In this document: positions 46,411 to 57,900 of the stretch, piece after piece | How the letters are laid out: every line of letters starts with the position of its first letter | How positions within the stretch are numbered: the stretch's first letter is position 1 | From: Lomentospora prolificans | Lineage: Eukaryota; Ascomycota; Sordariomycetes; Microascales; Microascaceae | Assembly (NCBI GenBank): GCA_029532625.1 | Contig: JARFXM010000002.1 | Span: forward strand, 682,001-746,000 | Direction: 5' to 3' | DNA: 64,000 nt | The notes under the pieces: generated by a model | The model's input: the letters and a program-made list of their open reading frames with translations, nothing else | Told to the model about the DNA's origin: nothing | Databases searched by the model: none | Made by a program: the position numbers and the translations under genes

Positions 46411-48781
46411 TTAGAAGTGTGGCTCCGGAAGACCTCCAATTGTTAGACCAAACGTCTGCTCCCATGGACCTGAACTAGAATCCAAGGTGTAATCCAGATG
46501 CTCGACCATTTCCGCAATAGGGAAGCCCTGGAGATACCAGAACGATGCAGGTGTGGCGATGGCCAGTGTCTTGTCCGAGGGCAGCATGCTCCGTAGCAAC
46601 TTGAGCGTCTCTAGATAGTTAAGGCCATCCGATGCGTTCGGGACAATCCCATCAATATCTTTCGCGCCGGGGTACTCCCGGTCAATATCAAGCCCATCAA
46701 GGTTATGCTGGATGATAAAGTCGACAACGTTTCTAGCGAATTGTTCGCGTCCGGTGCTTATGGCCTCGCGGAGGATAAAAGACCTATCAGCTAATGTGGA
46801 ATCGGTCCAACCGCCAAAGGAAATGATGCGCTTAACACCAATCATCTTGACGAGCTTGTCGAACTGGACCGGTGTGGCGCTGACGTCTACTGTGTAGTCT
46901 TCCGCATTAACACGGCCGAATGCATAGTGAATGTGGGTGTAGCGGGCCTTATCGATATTGTCCACATCCATCCATAAGCAAGGACGCTCCGCGTTCCAGG
47001 CCTCAAAATATCCAATGCTCATAAACTGGGCGGGCGGTGTGGTACTACTGATGATATCCGCCCCGCAGTTGGATATGCAGTTGCCCGAGTTGGCCGCCGT
47101 AATGGCATTGCCGTCGGGAGGCGTGCAGAAATCGGTAGTAGTCCTGCAGAATCCCCAGCCATTGCAGCATGCGTTGAGAGGGCACGGGTTGAGGGAAGCC
47201 AGGTCTGTCCCTCTGGGGGGCTTCTCCGTCCTGAGCTTCCGCGGGCCGCACGCCACCTCCTCATCCGGTAGTGGCAGAGGAGGGTCCCCGGGGCTCACGC
47301 AGATAAGGGTGGTCGGGAAAAGATGGTCGCAGTCGGCCCAGCCCCAAGTTCTCCCCTCATTGTACTCTATCAGCTTCTCCCCGGTAACTTCATACTCTTT
47401 GGCAATTACCCACATTCGGAGACATCTGTGAGCACGTGCGTTACACATGACCCGTCCGCGTTGGGCTTCGGAGAATGGTCTGGCAGCTTCCCCGGGGTGC
47501 AGCAGACCCATTGGCCCTCTAAGAGGTTGGGCCCGCAGAAATCAGGGTCGTTTCCGTTGTATTCCTGAAACTCGTTGAGGGTGACTTCACACTCATTCGC
47601 TAGGGCCCAGCAATCGTCTTTGGCTTCGACTTTGATGTCTCTGCATGTACCATCTTCGTTGGCTTTTGGTTTAGGGATGTCACCGCCATTACAGCAGACG
47701 AGGTCACCCGGCATGAGGTCGTTGCAAAATGTGGGTCCGGAATTCACCTTGAGAAAGTCTTCGTCCGAGACACCACATCTACCAGCGAGTTTGGCGCAGT
47801 TATCACTGGCTACGACCTTAACGGCCGTGCATTCCGCCTGCAAATTCAGCTTCGCGATGGTGGTGGTGGTGGTGTCAGGACTATATAGAAGAGATCGCTT
47901 CTGCGGAACAGGAGGATTGGTCCTATTCCAACCAAGTCCAAAATGGGGGTCAGTCCCATTCGAGCCGGATCTGGGCGGAGGGACCCTGTTTGGCACCATC
48001 CATAGCGTGCGGTTTTCGAGTTGAAACTCGGTCTCGAGCCCAGAGACGCACTGGGCCTGATTCCACACGTTGACCGAGGCGTGGACGTTTTCTATACCCA
48101 CGGGGCCGCCGCTGGTATCGACTGATACCAACCGTCCGTCGTCGGTTGATTCCTTCCCCACAGAGCTGAAAAAGAAGTGTGCGTCCGGGGCCCTGCTCGC
48201 GAGGATGTAGATTACCAGCGAATGGAGGACGGACCGGACGATAGATGACAGGTCAACATGGGAGCCTCCAAAGAAGCCCACTGTAGTGTTACCGTACTGA
48301 GCGAATAGGATAGTTGAACTTTGTCCCTGCTTCACGGTGTCGGCGCGGTGCGACAGGTACACGGCCATTTCGATAGTAGCAGAAATGGCTTAGCCGGGCG
48401 TGACTCTTCAGTAATATTCATAGTGCAGGCGCCTTGGAGAGTGATGTTTGATTTGGATATGGGATGCCTTATGTCTTTGGGTCCTTCATAGCCTGCTAGA
48501 AGAGAAAGGGTGCTACCATGAAGGGAAGTCACACTGTAGAAGTGAGTGTTGTGAACTGAGATGTTGAGGCCGGCGGTGAAAAGTCTAGGAATGTAACTAC
48601 AGTCAAGAAATGTATTCATGTTATGGACAAGAGGCCAAGAAGAGGGGTTATCTCCAACATTATTGATAGAGGAAGGGCAAAATTGTTTAGAGAGATAAGG
48701 GTATCTCTGAAAATCTTGGTATGTGAAAGCAGTGACTGAGACATGTAGAGAAAAAAGGATAAGGTGCTGTAGAAAAATCAC
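46411..48781 (-). pseudogene. LysM/GH18 chitinase (subgroup C, killer-toxin-like) pseudogene
   Basis: Three minus-strand frames carry successive parts of one protein. Frame A (to 48332) holds a signal-peptide-like start and the N-terminal domain (FTYQDFQRYP, SNITLQGACTMNI). Frame B (48368-47406) continues it and adds LysM domains (CTAVKVVASDNCAKLAGRCG; CRDIKVEAKDDCWALANEC). Frame C (to 46411) has the rest of a third LysM, a hevein-type chitin-binding domain (CPLNACCNGWGFCRTTTDFC) and part of a GH18 domain (IISFGGW, LDGLDIDREYPGA). The A/B join and the B/C join (about 47.40 kb) both behave like one-base losses, each in a short homopolymer. Frame A has no ATG; its first in-frame codon is GTG after a stop. 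GH18 ends soon after HLDY, lacking its C-terminal half. The catalytic DxxDxDxE residues remain, although the usual Trp is Arg. Assembly error could explain the indels but not the truncation. Confidence 0.8.
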
Positions 48782-50404
48782 GAACTAGTTACTATTGTTA
48801 TAGAGTGTACTGAAATGATGAAAGTTGATTTTACTCATATGTCTAGTGTAGTAAGAACTCGGAGAGCAACAGGATGTTATATATCAGCCTGGATCTCTCA
48901 CATTTCAATATTGTCGTGACATACTCATCGGCACATTCAGTCCGAGTACTTGTCCGTAACGCATCCAATGCAGCCTGGGTGTTGGTGATATCGTAACGCT
49001 TTTATTAGGGACTGCAAATAATCTCGCTACGGGTTGGTGCTCAACCGTGTCTTGCCCCAACGCTGCATGGCTACAGATTCGTTGGTTGGGAGAGTTTGCG
49101 TGCGTGAATATAATACCATAGGTTCCCATATCGACCCGTCATTGACGGATCATTAGGCGGCAAGCTCACTAGTATGGTATTGAACAATGGGGTCAATGTG
49201 TTCGTATTCGCTGCTTGATTCTCTCTCTCATCTTAACTAGAGGGTTGAGGGAAACTTGACGTTCCTAAATACTATCAGAAATAGTGTGTATGCAGTCAAT
49301 TGAAGTTGTTCTATTGATCTTCTTCTCGTTGTCTGCACATAGGGGCTTCTCGCCCGGTATAGGATAATGTTTCTCCGTCTTCGAAGTGGTCCTTCGGCAC
49401 AGGTCTGGCAATGGTCTCTGTCGTGGGTCTAGTGTTCTGTCAGGGAGTCGGAAGTCTGGCGACTCGAAGGGAGCCGCGGGGAGTCCTCGAGCTCTAGATG
49501 GTAGTATCGTCGGGACAGGTCAAGCGATGAGGAAGAGGGTGTCAGAAAAGGGGCTCAGTATTAAAGGAATAGAACTAATCAAGAAGGCTTGAAGAGCACA
49601 AAGCAGGCTGGACTCTCGATCAAAGGACAGGAATCGCCTCGCGATTCATGTGTCAGTCCTGTCACTGGTCGATCGTCAGGTCTCGTCGAGCTTGTCCTTC
49701 TTAAAAACTTGCCGAATCGAAAGAGAAAGGAAATGAAAACTAAGTGTCTACTTATACGGCTCCGTAGCCTGGCGGTGACGGCGGTGATACCTCACCGCTC
49801 CAGCCACACCACACCACGACACTATGGTGGGCTTACTCTTTTTGAAAGGATGCGACGCTGGCTAGACGCATACACTGATGGATAGGGTGCTGAACGGTCG
49901 AGCAGGCAAGATAAAGCTTTAAAGTTATTAATGCCCCGGCAACTCTGCCCTTAAAGTATGAGAGGGAGCTCGTGTTACCCTAGGCCTTCTACGTCACCAT
50001 GCAAAACAAAATTAGATTAATGCCTCAAATTCACGTACGACCTTTTACGTCCAAGGTTGAAGGAGAATAACCGCGAGGCAACCGGCAATGAACTCAACTA
50101 CTTTCTCCCCGAATAATTGAGAAGTGCACAATTCCCCGGGCGGAAAGATCCCTGTTCCGTCGTGTTTAGCCTAGGTCACAACAATGCGCCTCGAATCCGA
50201 AGTTTTACGCGACAATGCCAAGCCTCTGCGACCGGCAAGTGCCTCAAAAGCCGCTCAGGGTCGTCTAATATAAAGCAAAGGTGTTGGTTCTTCGCAGAGA
50301 ACATCTTTCCCCATGGATGCTCGTATCCCGACCTGGACCGCGATATATACCAGCAAGCACATCTTTCTACTCTTTTTCCACCCCTCTCGCCACCACCCAG
50401 CTCA
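48782..50404. other. Gene-poor stretch between chitinase pseudogene and DUF7136 gene
   Basis: About 1.6 kb. Several plus-strand frames of 60-100 aa occur (near 49.4-49.9 kb), but none has a recognisable domain. A region near 49.77-49.81 kb has GGCGGTGA/TCACCGC inverted repeats. The right end should contain the DUF7136 gene promoter. Confidence 0.4.
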
Positions 50405-51223
50405 ATGCGGTGGTCTTTGGTCTATATATCGCTCCTTACAGTATGGTGCGAAGCTAGCAAGCTTACATATCCTATCGATGTCGAGGTAGACCTGATATTC
50501 CCTCGCCCAGGCGGGACATATAAGAGGGTATACCCGTTCCCTATTGTCTACGCTGTACGGAATGCCGCAGCGATCTGGCCGTTCGAGTTCTCTTTCATCT
50601 GGCAGACTATTGGTGATGAAGTCATGGACAACGGAAATCTACCGCCTGCCGAGGGCCAAACGCACGACCTACGATCTAGCGGGAACTTACCAGAGGATCA
50701 GGACCCTCTCTACGCTATATTCGCTGTCCAGGATATTATTAACGCAACGCAAACCGAGAGCATTCGGTTCTTCTGGACCTTCTCTATCTTTCGAAACTGC
50801 ACGATCCCTCCATCAAATGCTAAGGAAGACCCCTTAGGTGCAGGATACTATAATATAGAGGATAGCTTCACTTTTAGCCTTTCTGATGATGGGGAGCTAC
50901 CAGACATCTTAGCTGGGGAGCAGTGTCCGGAGCCACTGCATGCCGTGCGCCTGTTAGCCGTTAGCGATAATGGCGGTTGTGTTATGGTGGACGAGGACCC
51001 TGTTGAGCCAGACCCGTGCCAACTTAAGCCGACGGTGGACCTTAAAGCTATGGTAGAAGAGAAAATGGTTTACGAGGCTGGGTGTAAGAATGGAACACAG
51101 TGGCCCGATGAGAAGCTGAAAGGGAAATGCCCGCTAGAGGAGCCTAATGGGGCAAGTACTATTAGAAATAACTTAGCTGGGATCGTGACTGCTATGATAG
51201 TTGGGGTATTTTCTCTATTTTAA
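50405..51223 (+). CDS. DUF7136 secreted, probably GPI-anchored protein, 272 aa
   Basis: A single exon starting MRWSLVYISLLTVWCEASK, a signal peptide of about 19 residues. The body matches the fungal DUF7136 layout: an IDVEVDLIFPRPGGTYKRVYP start, PFPIVYAVRNAAAIWPFEF, several Cys residues (FRNCTIP, GEQCPEPLHA, GGCVMV) and NxT/S sites. The C-terminus is hydrophobic (NNLAGIVTAMIVGVFSLF), as expected for a GPI-anchor signal. Function is unknown for the family; members are secreted or wall-bound. The frame stays open upstream to 50117, but the upstream residues are Ser/Arg-rich and would bury the signal peptide, so I chose the ATG at 50405. It is the only intact gene I can support between 46 and 63.9 kb. 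Confidence 0.78.
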   Translation: MRWSLVYISLLTVWCEASKLTYPIDVEVDLIFPRPGGTYKRVYPFPIVYAVRNAAAIWPFEFSFIWQTIGDEVMDNGNLPPAEGQTHDLRSSGNLPEDQDPLYAIFAVQDIINATQTESIRFFWTFSIFRNCTIPPSNAKEDPLGAGYYNIEDSFTFSLSDDGELPDILAGEQCPEPLHAVRLLAVSDNGGCVMVDEDPVEPDPCQLKPTVDLKAMVEEKMVYEAGCKNGTQWPDEKLKGKCPLEEPNGASTIRNNLAGIVTAMIVGVFSLF

Positions 51224-51450
51224 TGATTCCTGTCTGGGTCTCTTACAAACTGAACGTCTTCCCTCTAGTGGTGTGTGTGTGTGCTTCTATTTAACGTCGA
51301 AAGTTCACGTGGCTGCAAGCAGCTACGCGACCCAGAGCCGGGAACGGCTATAAGGCGGGTAGAGCTATCCTACATATCACCTACTTCAAGAACAAGATTC
51401 TAGACCGCCGTATACCCAATCGTCGACCACATCCTTACTATTTTACATAA

Positions 51451-52214
51451 ATGGCCTATAAGCCTGCAATATACATGCCTCTAGGTTTCCCGACTGCAAG
51501 GAGAGTCGCTAGGTTCCTACAGCGCCTCTCTGAATCAGGCCCGGCGGAGAAGATCCGGCTGGCGTCCGATAGCGTTCGAGAGCATCCAAAACGCCGACCA
51601 ACCCGGACGAGAGACCGCCAAACACAGTCTCCTAGGAAACCGACTAAATTCGAAACCAGACAAGCCTTATCACATGGGCTGCTGGCAGAGAACCAAAAGC
51701 CGCTATGCTATCGACGAGGAAACAGAGATGGGAACTGGAGCAACAAGTTGCCTTATTAAGACAAAGCAGGAGCATCAGCCGAACAGACACAGCAGCGGAT
51801 CTCCCTCCGGGATCTAAGACCCCACGGCTACACGACGGCCTACACAAGGCAGAATCGTCACTTCTAGTTCAGTTACGGACGGGCAAGATAGGCCTAGGAC
51901 ACTTCCTCGCCCAAGCGAGAGTTCCAGGCATTCTTTCCGACACCTGCGAATGCCGCCTAGCAAGGGAGACAGCGCGACATGTGGCTGTCTTTTGCCCGCT
52001 CTTACGCGAACAACGAGCACATCTTGCAGAAGCATTCCAAGGTCCCATCAGCTTTACTGCGTCTGTCAGCCGGAGGGAGCGTGTGAAGACCTTTGTCCGA
52101 TGGTTTATGCGGACTGGCCGACTAGATAGGTACAGACTAGCGACCAGCTTGATAGATACGTGGGAGATGGAGGAGAAATGGCAGAAAGGAGGGGAGAGCG
52201 GAAGCCTCGCCTAA
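51451..52214 (+). mobile_element. LINE (Tad-like) 3' relic
   Basis: The frame at 51705-52214 encodes the typical tail of a Tad-type non-LTR retrotransposon ORF2: a region after RNase H, then ESSLLVQLRTGKIGLGHFL and a zinc-knuckle-like CECRLARETARHVAVFCPLL (CxC...H...C). Upstream frames between 51.45 and 51.75 kb seem to be decayed RNase H-region sequence in another phase. The reverse transcriptase domain, the 5' half and a clear poly(A) tail are missing. It is a dead 5'-truncated copy, and its limits are approximate. Confidence 0.75.
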
Positions 52215-52524
52215 CCTAAGCCCGCTAATACCACGGCAAAAAGCGTTTGGTGGTGAGGCCAAGCTCGGTGAGCGGTGCTCACAAGAAATGCAGCACTAGC
52301 GCTGGAGAACAGGTTTTCGTCCAGGGCCCAGCCCAAGGTTTTTCCCTGTATGTAGGAACGGCGATGGACTGACATGCCTTCGAGCGAGAGCCATAGCAGG
52401 TATTGGGGCGGCGCTCTTAGAAAGAATGAGATTGCCCCTGTCGGTCGCCGCAGGTACCGCGCGCGGTGACATGACGGGGAAAAGTGGGGCGGCGCGGAAA
52501 CTCGTTAAGTGAAAGAGGTTGCCC

Positions 52525-53220
52525 ATGCCCGGGGACCCGGATGTACCCCTTCGGCGAATTTGCGCGGATTTAGACACCATCGACCAGCTTCAACTTTGCG
52601 TCCCAGCTATAGATGCAAGCCGGATAACTATCTTAATGAAGAGAAAACAGGTGTTCAAGGATATCGAAGATGAGGCATCACGGAGGAAAATCCTGGAGAA
52701 TATCCTTTCATTGGGAAGCAGGATCATCCCTAGCCTGAAAACCTTTACCGATAATATGTCATACCTTAGTATTGGCGTTGGGATCCTGAGGGGAGCTGTA
52801 GGGTCTATTCCGAAAAGGAAATCACTTTTCGAAGCTTTTGATGCTTGGAAGCCGCCTATGGGCCAGTCTCTACAGACCTCTGAAAACGGCATGGAATTTG
52901 CGAACATCACTAAGGAACAAGCATATTGCCAGCTGCTCCTTTTTGCTCTCCGCGAATTCCCCTTCCTATCTAATCAGCGCCCTTTACAGGGGCGGAGCAA
53001 GAAGTCTATGGGCGCAGGAATTTGCAAGGAGTACGAAACCAAACTCGAAGAATTGGCCCACACGGTCGGCTTCTCGATAACCAGAAAAGTCTCCAAAGCA
53101 TATAGTAAGCCAAGCGAGATACCGGAGACACGCGCTGGCGGCTTGCCTAAATGGAGAAGTGGAAGGCAGCTCACAAGCCATGTATGCACTGTAGATCGCG
53201 CGACAAGTCAGGATAGTTGA
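52525..53220 (+). pseudogene. DUF3723 family gene relic
   Basis: The frame (ATG at 52525) resembles an internal to C-terminal piece of a DUF3723 protein: SRRKILENILSLGSRIIPSL, then KTFTDNMSYLSIGVGILRG, DAWKPP and AYCQLLLFALREFPFLSN. DUF3723 proteins are usually much longer, so this is a truncated copy; the first residues look random and the tail runs into sequence shared antisense with an F-box relic. DUF3723 genes are common in accessory fungal DNA and are known cargo of Starship giant transposons. No DUF3435 recombinase is visible here, so a Starship link is only a hint. The function of the family is unknown. Confidence 0.6.
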
Positions 53221-53322
53221 GTGTAGTGCGTCAAGCTGCGGAAGAAATCCTAGTATAATAAATAGTACGTCGGTCGGTAGGCTTAGTAAATTATTGCCTG
53301 AAGGAGGCACAATTGCCGAGGC
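53188..53322 (-). pseudogene. F-box gene 5' relic
   Basis: The minus-strand ATG at 53322 opens MASAIVPPSGNNLLSLPTDV, followed by LFIILGFLPQLDALHSTILT, a clear F-box (LPTDVLFIILGFL). A GTGAGC donor follows IYSAYMA (about 53.19 kb), after which the downstream DNA is the antisense of the DUF3723 relic. Either the remainder of the F-box gene was lost when the DUF3723 fragment came in, or the fragment sits in an intron; no second exon is visible. F-box proteins of this fungal type are adaptors for SCF ubiquitin ligases. Confidence 0.55.
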
Positions 53323-53519
53323 CATATCCAAAGTTGAATGTCGTTCATAAGTCATTCTGCTAAGCTGAGGAGAGGCTATAGTTTGGGGTATCGATGAAGA
53401 TATGTTATGGAAATAGGTGAGAATGGAAGAGCTAGCTATGGGAGAGGAATACGGGAAAGAGGCCAACTTATATGATATTTGTGGCGTATACGATAATAAC
53501 TCTTCATTATCTCCTCAGT

Positions 53520-54540
53520 GGTAATGCCCTCCACGAGATCATGGTGAGGCCTCCTCATGCCTCACCCATCCTCTCTCCTCATTACCGTCTCTCCTAGTGG
53601 TTGATAGGATGCCTTTGTCTTCCTTGAGGCCATGATGAGACCTCACACTGCCTCATCCACCTTTTTCCGGCTCGTGACTGGATCTCCCAGTGGTTGGTGG
53701 CATGCCTTTCCCCGTTCTCCCCGCCCGTGACTGGATCTCCTAGGTTGACAGGATGCCTTCCCCTCTTCGAGGCCACGATGAGACCGCATTCTGCCTCATC
53801 AGCCACCTCTCTCTCCCTTCCTGTATCCGCTAGTGGTTACGAACGCGCCGCCCTCCTACCGGAGGACTCGATGAGACCTCATCTCATTCTGGCTCATCCT
53901 GCCTTCTCCCATATCTCTTTGTGGCCGACTACGCGCCCTCCCTCTCCAAGGCCATGGTGAGGCGTACTCCCTCATCGTCAGGGGCCGCGATGGGATCTTA
54001 TTCTGCGCCCTCGGTCCCACTCCTCTTTGCTGGCTTCTGAGTTACTCCAAGCCTCTTCGGGGCTGCCACGGGGGCCCATACTCACTAGTCTAGCAGCCTT
54101 GGTACGATGAGGAACAGGGAGAAGAGCGTGGATGGGTCTCACGGCGGCCTCGGAGATGGGAAGGGCGCTTCGTCAGCCACTAGGAGAACCGAAGGAGAGA
54201 GAGATAGCTAGGTGAGGCTTTTCCGGCCTGTGACTGAATCTCACAGTGGTTGACAGGACGCCTTTCTCCTCGAGGCCACGATGAGACCTCACTGCCTCAT
54301 CCATCGTTCTCCCCGCTCGTAACTGGCTATTCAAGTGGTTGATAGGATACCTTTCTCCTTTCCAAGGCCGCGATGAGACCTCAATCTGCCTCATCCATCG
54401 TCCTTCCCGCCCGTGGCTAGATCTCCTAGTGGCTGGCAAGATGCTTTTCTCCTCTCCTAGGCCACGATGAGACCTCGCACCACCTCCGCCGTCCTCCCCG
54501 CCCGTGGCTGGATCTTTTGGTGGTTGACAGGACGTTTAGG
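53520..54540. repeat. Degenerate ~93-bp minisatellite with minus-strand coding potential
   Basis: A core GATGAGACC recurs at 53634, 53777, 53870, 54280, 54372 and 54466; four copies are spaced 92-94 bp, one step is 143 bp. Each unit pairs this core with a GCCCGTGACTGGATCTC block and a GTGGTTGACAGGATGCC block. Units at 53.88-54.2 kb are more diverged. Because 93 is a multiple of three, the minus-strand translation repeats every ~31 residues, with motifs such as SRAGRTMDEAV and GLEEKG, but stops and frame changes break it. It may be decayed repetitive protein sequence or a noncoding satellite. Confidence 0.85.
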
Positions 54541-54944
54541 AGTTTTGGAAATGTGATAGTTTATATAATGATTCCACTGCGCGCCTTCCAACCCTGGTGG
54601 CCGTGCCGTAATCGCGATCCATCGATCAGCATACCGAACATTAGGAGCAAGACGGAACACTAGTAATACGCAGAATGCTAGAAATAACTTTCCGGAGGGA
54701 ATCCAGCCGAAAGGACCAGGCTTCCACTACGGACGCCACTCTAGGTATGATTAACGTAGTCCACATTGTAGGCCCACAACTTTCAAACCGCTGGCTCAAT
54801 TGGGATTCTGCGAGGATATATCATTGCAGTGAGAATCCCGTCGCCCGATATTGCATTTCTAATATCAGCCATACTTGAATATTATTTGCCTTAGGATTAG
54901 AAGACGCAAACCACATCGGTTTACATAGTACAAGCTGAGCGGCT

Positions 54945-54983
54945 CCCAATACATGGGCGCCCGGGCGCCCATTTAATATTGGG
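54945..54983. repeat. Long GC-rich palindrome with extended arms
   Basis: The core 54953-54972 is a perfect 20-bp palindrome (half-site ATGGGCGCCC). Outside it, CCCAATA (54945-54951) pairs with TATTGGG (54977-54983), with one unpaired base on the left and four on the right. Together this could form a stem of 17 bp with almost no loop. It sits in gene-empty DNA. Confidence 0.85.
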
Positions 54984-57900
54984 CTATTCACTGCAAGACT
55001 GTATTAGGAGGATACCAAGGTTGAACGGGTAATAAAGTGGAAAGAAAGAACGAGAGAAAAGTCCACGTTTTGGCATTTTTCCGAGGAGGTTTTATATTGG
55101 AAGGGATTGTCCTTTCTTTGAATCTTCTCTGTGCTGCTCTCGATGCCCGTATCCTGGCTCTGGCCTTGTACCAGTTCGATGTGGGCGGATCCAGTGTACT
55201 TTGGGGGCCAGAATCCAGGCTGATTTGGGGTTCCGAGATTAGCACCCCTTTGCCTCCAAAAATGGCAGTCTAGGCAGTGGCACACAGCTTTTCTGTGAAG
55301 AATTATCTCCTTGGGTGCTTATCCTCGTGTCCCTTTCGCTCTATTTGCACCGAATCTACTTGCACATACAGGAGCTATTTGCGTTATTGCTTGTATTTGG
55401 ATCCATAGAATATGTAGGGGGCAGGTGAATGTGCTTCCAGGCTCATCTTCCCTGTCAGCAGTTACAATCACCATAGCTACCCTGGGACACGGGTGTTGCC
55501 ATATATTGTTATTCCCTTCCAATAGTGATATCATCTACCAGCCCCCCCGCCGGAGAGTGATATTGTGGCGCCAAGGGGAGGACACCACCGGGGGATGACC
55601 AGCCCGAAATGGCGGGTGGTGTGGGTGCCATTCTCGGGGTATGTTCACGATCAGAACCCGCGGAGTGGGCAGCTTAAAGGATACCATGCTCTCTTGTGTG
55701 GGTTCCTATTCGGGAACATCTGTGTTTGCGCGGGCGTACCTGTAATGCGCTCATCAATATCAATTTCTCAGCTGGGGCCGTCAGCTTGGTCCTAATATCC
55801 AGCCTTTCCGTATCATTGGAGTGTCTCCGTGTTGGCGCAGGTCTTACACGGCGTCAGGGGGGAAAGGGGTCAAAAAGAAAATGACATTGCCCGGGCCAGG
55901 CGTACAACAGGAGCATAAGGAAAGGTTCGTAATCAGTCTGGCTACTTTCCCTTCTCTAGGATTCGATATTGAGTCGGTGGTTACGCGGGTACCCGTGATT
56001 ACGATGCGCAGGTGGGCTAGAACTATCTTGTCCTTCCGACCTCTAAGACGGAGGGATTCCGTCACGGTATTACTTGGCCTGTTTTTAGACCACCCCGTAA
56101 GCAGCGGTTTGGAGACTGCAATTCGTCCTCGAGAACAAGACACAACTGAGACCATTGACAATGGGCATCCTTCACGTGCAAAGAGTCCCGAGTTCAGCAT
56201 CCCACAAGGGAGGTGTCGAACCCAAAACCGGTAAATAGACGCCTTACAAGGAGTGTAGGACAGTAGTATCCAACGAGATTACCCAAAAGCTCGAATTCAT
56301 CCATAAACACCTGGCGCCAACGCCTTCAAGGGAAGAAAATGTGGCGCGCTAAGGTAAAATGGGCTTCATCTAGCGGCCCATCGAACTAAAGAATGTCAGG
56401 AGGAGGGAGAAAGTAGGAGAGTGAAAACGCCAAAGGCTAAGCCTCAGCCGTCGCTATCTCACCAAGCTAGCGTCCACTTGGATTTGTTTGGCTCACGGAC
56501 CAGGCCACGCATGTAAGCCGCCTCCGCCTGGCTGTCTTCCCAGTAAGGATTTCTGGAGAAACGCCCACTAATTGCGTATTCTCACTGGATTCACGTTGAC
56601 TGACGGGCCCGCTCCTCGCGGGCCTAGCCTGGCATGTGGCTGGCTTGGGGATCGCGCTAATCCCGCACTTTTTATTTTAGTTTGGCTCCGTCACTTGCCC
56701 TCTAGGCAGGATGTCGGAGATCCACCTCGGTATTGGATAGGCTACAGGATAGGATCGTGGAGCGAAGCCATCGGATGAGGGAGGAAAGGAGGACGGGCTA
56801 TCATTTTCTCCTTAAGGATCACCACGTGAGGGGTGTGAAGGCTCTCGTGATCTCGAATAAGAGCTCGTTCCTAGGGCGTCAAGTTCCTAATTACATGATC
56901 CCCCCGGATAAGATGGAATGGGGATGACTGGAGGACAGGAGGACAGGATATGAGAGGTATGAAGTATGAGGCGCCCATGGGGCACGTGGTCAACATGTCT
57001 GGCTTTTGGGTGCCCTTGCACGACCTAGTTGCCAACCGTGGATGGGAAAAGTTGGTACAGTTAACACATCTGGATCAAGAACAGAGAGAGGTTGGTCCCA
57101 CTTCCCCTTCTAAACCACCCTAGCCCCATTCATGTCTTTCCTCTGTTGTTATATGCTCGAATGCTTTCCTCTTCTGGCTATAGCTGTCGAATTAGATCCT
57201 AGGGTATAGTATCCTCCTGGCCAATAGAAGTGCGGAAACCCTTGCTGAACAGAGAGAGGCGTGTGGGTCGCCCACCCCCTTGATCATGGGTAAACCGTCT
57301 CTCGGGGCGCGGGAAAAGCAGTGAGCAAAGAATGGAAACGAAAAGAGAGGAGCACGGCGGCTGTGGAAGCGACGGTGGATGTGTGGATTGGACGGAGGCG
57401 ACTGATCGAGGTGGTCCTTGCTTTCATTTTGCCCCTCCATTGCCCCGCCTCCCAGGAGGACGTATCTGGATACGTAGACCTAAACACTAATACTGCTTAC
57501 GACTTTGATCTTAGACTAATTACGAATACATCTTTATCGCTAGGTGTGTAATACATTATTCCTCTGTTGGGTTAATCTTTCCCCTGATCTTCGAGGCGCA
57601 ATGAGTTGATGAGTTGGCAGAAAAGCTAAACTCCGATATCCGTTCTTTTACCTTTTAGACTTGCTTTGGGAGCCCTCTTGGGTTGCGGCGTTGACGGGAA
57701 TGTACCGGGTACATGGAATGGCAGGTCGAGTGACTTACAGCGAAAAAGCGCGGGGCGAGCCATATCCTGGACTGGGTCGCGCGCTGGAAAGAGCAGCCGC
57801 AAAACACAGCATGTGGTCTCCGGCCGGGATCCGGAGCCTTGACACTGGGCGCACATACCAAGATCTTAGAATTTGGCAGTCATCACTGCCTCAAGCGGCC

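Noticed and set aside
53520..54540. CRISPR-like array
   Set aside because: The repeats are contiguous and degenerate, with no regular short repeats separated by unique spacers, and the host is a fungus.
46411..54540. Large Starship element in the window
   Set aside because: Only a DUF3723 fragment supports it; no DUF3435 recombinase, defined ends or target-site duplication are visible.
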